NCBI GenBank assembly: GCA_007128515.1
Contig: SKXI01000093.1
Coordinates: forward strand, 1 to 5,839
Source: Halococcaceae archaeon
Lineage (GTDB): Archaea > Halobacteriota > Halobacteria > Halobacteriales > Halalkalicoccaceae
Reading direction: 5' to 3'
DNA length: 5,839 nucleotides
Shown: positions 5,530 through 5,839 of the stretch, one piece after another
How positions within the stretch are numbered: position 1 is the stretch's first letter
Layout of the letters: each line of letters begins with the position of its first letter
Made by a program: the position numbers and the translations under genes
Notes under the pieces: generated by a model
What the model was told of the DNA's origin: nothing
What the model saw: only the letters and a program-made list of their open reading frames with translations
Database searches by the model: none

Positions 5530-5536
5530 TTTAATA
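5530..5536 (+). promoter_or_regulatory. TATA-like box of the binding-protein-like gene
   Basis: TTTAATA, within an AT-rich run from 5526 to 5536, is centred about 29 bases before the ATG at 5562. This fits a leaderless transcript. An in-frame TAG at 5535-5537 rules out a longer reading frame. Confidence 0.7.
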
Positions 5537-5561
5537 GGTGATCCTCCCTGGCCTGACTCGC

Positions 5562-5839
5562 ATGATAGATCACCGGGAAGTCAGGCTCTTTCACCTCCCG
5601 TTCTCGTTCATGCTGCCACAGAAGGTGGCGGCCGAACGGGGCTACTTCGAGGAGGCGGGACTCGCCGTCGAGCTCGTAGAGCGCGATCGGCGGGACGTCG
5701 CGGTGAAGTACATCCCCGCCGAGGAGACGCTCACGGGCGACCACGACGTCGACCTCTACCCGATCTGCAAGTGGGAGTCGATCAAGCGGAGCTGGGAGAT
5801 GGGCGACGGCCGGATCGTCGCGAAGGGGACGTTCGCCGA
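5562..5839 (+). CDS. Substrate-binding-protein-like (TauA/SsuA/THI5 type) protein, 3' partial
   Basis: The first 92 codons of a gene cut by the right edge. The N-terminus VRLFHLPFSFMLPQKVAAE followed by RGYFEEAGLAVELVE resembles the opening of type 2 periplasmic binding proteins of the nitrate/sulfonate/taurine and THI5 groups. In those, the phrase 'GYF-eeaGL-VEL' follows the first strand and helix. Further on are the stretch around AVKYIPAEETLTGDHDVDLYP and then CKWESIKRSWEMGDGRIVAKG. There is no signal peptide, twin-arginine motif or lipobox: the domain starts within about seven residues of the ATG. The protein may therefore stay in the cytoplasm, or export may use an unseen feature. The start is fixed by the TATA box and an in-frame stop at 5535-5537. 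It is divergent from the cupin-VOC operon. The ligand is unknown. Confidence 0.75.
   Translation, partial: MIDHREVRLFHLPFSFMLPQKVAAERGYFEEAGLAVELVERDRRDVAVKYIPAEETLTGDHDVDLYPICKWESIKRSWEMGDGRIVAKGTFA

Larger units (their letters stand above)
5501..5544. promoter_or_regulatory. Inverted GGATCAC repeats framing the divergent promoters
   Basis: GGATCAC (5501-5507) and its exact reverse complement GTGATCC (5538-5544) enclose both TATA boxes. A further GATCACC (5568-5574), just inside the binding-protein-like gene, mirrors GGTGATC (5537-5543). The arrangement suggests operator sites of a regulator shared by the two divergent units. No regulator can be named, and 7-bp matches may be coincidental. 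Confidence 0.3.

Noticed and set aside
5478..5744. An 89-codon N-terminal extension of the cupin reading frame
   Set aside because: It would cross the TATA box of the operon and overlap the divergent binding-protein-like gene. The cupin fold is complete from 5477.

Overview
The window looks like a piece of a haloarchaeal (class Halobacteria) chromosome. It is clearly GC-rich, the predicted proteins are loaded with Asp and Glu, and most genes have an archaeal TATA-like box about 26-30 bases upstream of an ATG with no Shine-Dalgarno motif, which fits leaderless transcripts. Several products belong to families typical of haloarchaea: an amphi-Trp domain protein, a small tandem zinc-ribbon protein, and a two-helix membrane protein with a zinc-binding tail. 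No tRNA, rRNA, CRISPR array or transposase gene is visible.

Layout, left to right. A NodU/TobZ-type carbamoyltransferase fills the left third (+ strand). Converging on it is a 96-residue protein made of two zinc ribbons (- strand). Next comes repeat copy A, an 86-bp palindromic element that begins exactly at the stop codon of the amphi-Trp gene (- strand). The amphi-Trp gene is divergent from a 94-residue ArsR-like winged-helix regulator (+). A Rid-family protein (+) follows, converging on the membrane/zinc-ribbon protein (-). Repeat copy B comes next and again begins exactly at a stop codon, that of a VOC-family protein. That gene is the distal member of a two-gene cupin-VOC operon (-). The cupin promoter is back-to-back with that of a periplasmic-binding-protein-like gene (+), which runs off the right edge.

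The most interesting signal is the pair of 86-bp elements, 2263-2348 and 4605-4690. They align without gaps at 80 of 86 positions. Both are long nested palindromes in the same orientation, and each starts with an in-frame triple stop (TGA TAG TGA) whose first codon is the stop of the upstream gene. They could be REP- or MITE-like mobile palindromes that target gene ends, or a family of 3'-end RNA stem-loops. Neither idea can be settled from two copies.

Functionally the window is a set of small housekeeping or accessory genes rather than one pathway. The only convincing operon is cupin-VOC. Its divergent partner, the binding-protein-like gene, may share regulation through inverted GGATCAC-type sites around the two TATA boxes. 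The substrates of the carbamoyltransferase, cupin, VOC and binding-protein-like products cannot be read from the sequence.
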